64,000 nucleotides of DNA from Aestuariibius sp. HNIBRBA575. GTDB lineage: Bacteria; Pseudomonadota; Alphaproteobacteria; Rhodobacterales; Rhodobacteraceae. The first letter of the stretch is position 1. Each line of letters starts with the position of its first letter. Where the stretch lies: positions 1,701,501-1,765,500 of the forward strand of contig NZ_CP162414.1 of assembly GCF_040932005.1 (NCBI RefSeq). Direction: 5' to 3'. Position numbers and translations under genes: made by a program. Under the pieces are notes generated by a model. That model was not told the DNA's origin and did no database searches. It saw nothing but the letters and a program-made list of their open reading frames with translations. Of the stretch, positions 61,497 to 64,000 are shown piece after piece.

Positions 61497-62534
61497 TTAG
61501 CGTGCGAACAGTTTTTCTTCGTCGATCATGGACTGTGTCGCTGCCAGTTCTGGATCAGCAACCAGACCATATTCAGCCAACGGACCTTCTGAACCGGCGA
61601 TTTCGTCAGCCATAAAGAACTGAGCGTATTCTTTCAGGCCAGGGATCACACCGATATGAGCGGCTTTGATGTAGAAATACAAAGGACGCGATACAGGGTA
61701 CTCACCGGTTGAAATGCTTTCGGTGGATGGCACAACACCAGACATTGTCGCAACTTTCAGCGCATCTGTGTTGTTTTCGTAAAATGCCAGACCAAAGACA
61801 CCGATGCCGTTTGCGTTTGAGTCAACGCGCGCCAGTGTTTCTGTGTAGTCACCGTCGATGTCAACCGAGGAACCATCGGTGCGAACAGACATACATGCGG
61901 CTTCTGCTGCATCTTCGTCGCCACCGTTGATTTCCATGATCGCATCAAATGCGCCGGTGTCTTCGCAGCCCTGCAGCAGCACTTTTTCTTCGAAAACTTC
62001 ACGTGTGCCGTGCTTGGTGCCTGGGATAAAGGCCAGAATGTCTTCGGCTGGCAGGTCGGCGTTTACATCCGCCCACTGCGCGTTTGCGTTTGCAACCATT
62101 GCGCCGTCAACAGGCAGCTCAGCGGCCAGCGCTGAATAGATGTCAGATGGCTCAAATGCGTTATAAGCAGGGCCGTTCAGTTGCGAAGCAAAAACGATCC
62201 CATCATAGCCAATGCGTACTTCGATGATGTCAGTGACGCCGTTTTCAGCACATGCAACGATTTCTTTGTCTTTGATTGCGCGGGATGCGTTTGCAACGTC
62301 GATTGTGTTTTCACCAACACCTTCGCAGAAACGCGCCAAACCAGCAGAAGATCCGCCAGATTCAACAACGGGTGTAGGGAAATCAGTGTTTTCACCGAAT
62401 GCTTCTGCAACGATGGATGCATAAGGCAGAACAGTCGAAGAACCGGCAACTTGAACGTTGTCACGTGCAGCAGCGGCGGTGGCAGTTACGGCAGCAATCG
62501 CCAGAGTGGAAACAGACAGTTTCGCAAAGGACAT
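61497..62534 (-). CDS. pstS: Phosphate-binding periplasmic protein PstS
   Basis: A 345-residue solute-binding protein of the PstS/SphX type. The signal peptide MSFAKLSVSTLAIAAVTATA ends in AAA and precedes RDNVQVAGSSTVLPYASIV. Phosphate-coordinating motifs follow: AGSSTV, VESGGSSAGLARF and GVGENTIDVANASRAI. AGGAG upstream of the ATG at 62534 fixes the start; the open frame continues to 62582 without a ribosome site. It is preceded by a three-repeat PHO box. Confidence 0.95.
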   Translation of the reverse strand: MSFAKLSVSTLAIAAVTATAAAARDNVQVAGSSTVLPYASIVAEAFGENTDFPTPVVESGGSSAGLARFCEGVGENTIDVANASRAIKDKEIVACAENGVTDIIEVRIGYDGIVFASQLNGPAYNAFEPSDIYSALAAELPVDGAMVANANAQWADVNADLPAEDILAFIPGTKHGTREVFEEKVLLQGCEDTGAFDAIMEINGGDEDAAEAACMSVRTDGSSVDIDGDYTETLARVDSNANGIGVFGLAFYENNTDALKVATMSGVVPSTESISTGEYPVSRPLYFYIKAAHIGVIPGLKEYAQFFMADEIAGSEGPLAEYGLVADPELAATQSMIDEEKLFAR

Positions 62535-62624
62535 GGAGTAGCTCCTGAATTTATCATAACGGACCGGACAATTCGTTAACACCCGATCTCTGCCGGGGTG
62601 ACTAAGCCCCGCTCAAAACGCTTT

Positions 62625-62653
62625 TGTGACAGCAATGTAAAAGTAATGTGACA
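62625..62653 (-). promoter_or_regulatory. PHO box upstream of pstS
   Basis: Plus-strand TGTGACA (62625-62631), TGTAAAA (62636-62642) and TGTGACA (62647-62653) repeat every 11 bases. Read on the minus strand these are TGTCACA direct repeats with the 11-base spacing of PhoB half-sites, 91 to 119 bases upstream of the pstS ATG. Confidence 0.85.
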
Positions 62654-62727
62654 CGGGCCAATTCCTTTCTACAAAGTTAAGAAAAAGACGAAAAAGTCCG
62701 AATTTTTGTGTCTTTCCTTAAGCGCAC

Positions 62728-63768
62728 CTAGCTAAGAGGCAATACCACCGTGAAACACGTGCCCTCACCCAACACAGATTCGATTCTCAATCGGCCGCGA
62801 TGTCGGCTTACGATATGTTTTACGATCGCCAGTCCCAGCCCAGTACCGCCGACCTCTCGGGATCTGTGATCATCGATTCGATAAAACCGCTCGGTGAGTC
62901 GGGCAATTTGATGGGGCATGATGCCCTCCCCAAAGTCGCGCACAGAAATCCGCACACCTTCGGTTCTAAGCGCAGGCTCGGGCTGAGGGCCGGACAATCG
63001 CACCTGCACTTTGCCACCCGATGCCCCATACTTGATCGCATTCTCGATCAGATTGGTCATCACCTGCCGCAATTGTTCGTCCTGCCCGCGAATTTCGATG
63101 TCTTCGACGGGCGTTTGCACATCCAGTGTCAGGTCAGATTTCTGGGCCAAGGGGGTCAATAGATCGCCGACGCTTTGAATCAAGCCAGCAATCTCGACAT
63201 TATCCATCGGCCGCACACGCTCTTCTTCTTCGACTTTGCTGAGCGATAGCAGATCATCCACCAGCCGGGCCATGCGCCCCGCTTCGTTTTCCATAATGCC
63301 CAAAAACCGATCCCGCGCCTGCTCATCATCACGTGCCGGGCCTTTGAGCGTCTCAATGAATCCAACCAAAGCCGTTAAAGGTGTGCGCAGCTCGTGGCTG
63401 ACATTGGCGACAAAATCGCGACGCATTTGCCCGGCTTCTTCGACGGCTGTGACGTCCTCAAAACTCAGAATTGCGCCTCTTTGTTTATCTAAGACCACTG
63501 ACGCGACGCTGACTTGCCATGTGGTGTCACGGCCACTTTCATGCCCCAGATAGCGACACCGCTGGGTTTCGCGAGTTTTAAAACAGGCCTCAACCGCATC
63601 CAAAACCCCTGGTTGGCGCAGGCCAGTAATATAGTGTCGGCCCAACCCATCTTGTGCAAGCAGTTGACGTGCCTCACAATTTTTGGCTTTTATCTTTTCA
63701 TCGCCTCCGATCACAACCACCGGAAAAGGAAGCCCATCGACGAAGGACTGCATTTCGTTAACGTTCAT
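62728..63768 (-). CDS. phoR: Phosphate regulon sensor kinase PhoR (without membrane segments)
   Basis: A 346-residue histidine kinase. It opens with a PAS domain (LPFPVVVIGGDEKIKAKN), then the dimerisation domain with the phosphoacceptor His in RRDFVANVSHELRTPLTAL, and the ATPase domain with N box MTNLIENAIKYGASGG, GEGIMPHQIARLTERFYR and GGTGLGLAIVKHIVSRH. No hydrophobic membrane segment precedes the PAS domain, unlike E. coli PhoR. The signal presumably comes through PhoU and Pst. It lies upstream of pstS, in the same orientation. Confidence 0.92.
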   Translation of the reverse strand: MNVNEMQSFVDGLPFPVVVIGGDEKIKAKNCEARQLLAQDGLGRHYITGLRQPGVLDAVEACFKTRETQRCRYLGHESGRDTTWQVSVASVVLDKQRGAILSFEDVTAVEEAGQMRRDFVANVSHELRTPLTALVGFIETLKGPARDDEQARDRFLGIMENEAGRMARLVDDLLSLSKVEEEERVRPMDNVEIAGLIQSVGDLLTPLAQKSDLTLDVQTPVEDIEIRGQDEQLRQVMTNLIENAIKYGASGGKVQVRLSGPQPEPALRTEGVRISVRDFGEGIMPHQIARLTERFYRIDDHRSREVGGTGLGLAIVKHIVSRHRGRLRIESVLGEGTCFTVVLPLS

Positions 63769-63932
63769 TTGGCTCTTTCTGGGTTCAAGAATCCGCGTTG
63801 GCGCAACAATCTTTCAGAACAACATTGTTTACCACCCGCTTCTCCTTATAATTGCGTCTGTGGGAACGGCGCTCGCGCAGAAGTATTCGACGTGCAACCG
63901 TATTTCTCGATATTTTAAAGAGGGACACCACC

Positions 63933-64000
63933 TTGGAAGTCAAGTTAACCCGCATTGGTTCACATCAACCAACGATGCTTGTCGTTGGGAATCTGAGCTC
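63933..64000 (+). CDS. Possible gene start at the right edge, unidentified
   Basis: From a TTG at 63933, with GAGGG about 8 bases upstream, a frame runs open to the window edge (22 codons, LEVKLTRIGSHQPTMLVVGN at the start). An ATG at 63975 in the same frame is an alternative. I do not recognise it, and so short a piece cannot be identified. It would be divergent from phoR. Confidence 0.3.
   Translation, partial: MEVKLTRIGSHQPTMLVVGNLS

Noticed and set aside
63514..63918. Plus-strand 134-codon frame opposite phoR
   Set aside because: It lies largely on the complement of the kinase gene and has no family features.

Overview
The window looks like a chromosomal segment of a marine Roseobacter-group alphaproteobacterium (Rhodobacterales). 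This is inferred from family content and codon style, not from a database search. Indicators are a COX15-type heme A synthase, a metal-independent-type HemB, two RTX proteins with C-terminal Hint domains, a compact phoR-pstSCAB-phoU-phoB locus, PstA and PstC with long N-terminal extensions, and the CtlX/arginase/ornithine cyclodeaminase set. No phage genes, intact insertion sequence, CRISPR array, plasmid gene or rRNA gene was recognised, and most of the window is ordinary core genome.

Layout. 1-9993: housekeeping and metabolic genes: a divergent ThiE-like protein (cut by the left edge), a TfoX-domain protein, TrmJ, heme A synthase, an M32 carboxypeptidase, an arginine/citrulline-to-proline module (rocF, ctlX, ocd) with a divergent Lrp/AsnC regulator, a dsbB/yqaA pair and a YpfJ-type metalloprotease. 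10042-17461: tRNA-Leu(CAA) with promoter and terminator, about 700 bases without a convincing gene, a run of hairpins that may be a structured leader RNA, and two tandem RTX-Hint genes. 17458-26445: a MobA-like nucleotidyltransferase, a dimethylglycine/sarcosine dehydrogenase-like flavoenzyme, a predicted Tat lipoprotein with a SYLF domain, hemB, a small membrane protein and mfd. 26467-31563: five overlapping minus-strand genes (AMP-dependent ligase, FrnE-type DsbA, K+ channel, membrane hydrolase, MFS exporter), a divergent XRE-cupin regulator and a small CsbD-like protein. 31880-36554: an orphan peptide-binding protein, a gene-poor stretch with an orphan terminator, 3-hydroxybutyrate dehydrogenase and a patatin-like hydrolase. 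36557-43082: DUF502, pseudouridine salvage (psuG plus a PfkB kinase), a DUF4198/HupE pair whose start codons overlap head to head, and rpsB-tsf. 43523-44727: a LuxR regulator without a luxI, overlapping aroQ. 44916-56295: a glycan-use locus (GH43, Gfo/Idh oxidoreductase, TIM-barrel isomerase, GH2 beta-mannosidase, a complete ABC sugar importer) with a divergent LacI regulator and candidate operators. 56325-63768: the phosphate regulon locus with a three-repeat PHO box. The right edge may hold the start of one more plus-strand gene.

How the genes work together. Arginase and CtlX both yield ornithine, which the cyclodeaminase turns into proline; the adjacent Lrp-type protein is the obvious candidate regulator. 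In the glycan locus the importer would bring in an oligosaccharide, the mannosidase and GH43 enzyme would trim it inside the cell, and the oxidoreductase and isomerase would convert the released sugar, under LacI control. In the pho locus the sensor kinase lacks membrane segments, so signalling presumably passes through PstSCAB and PhoU.

Most worth a second look are the hairpin series upstream of the first RTX-Hint gene, the overlapping start codons at 40032-40035, the orphan terminator at 33872 (possible sRNA), the cluster of TTTACA motifs upstream of the CsbD-like gene, and the LacI-type operators. I did not find a clearly new multi-gene system.
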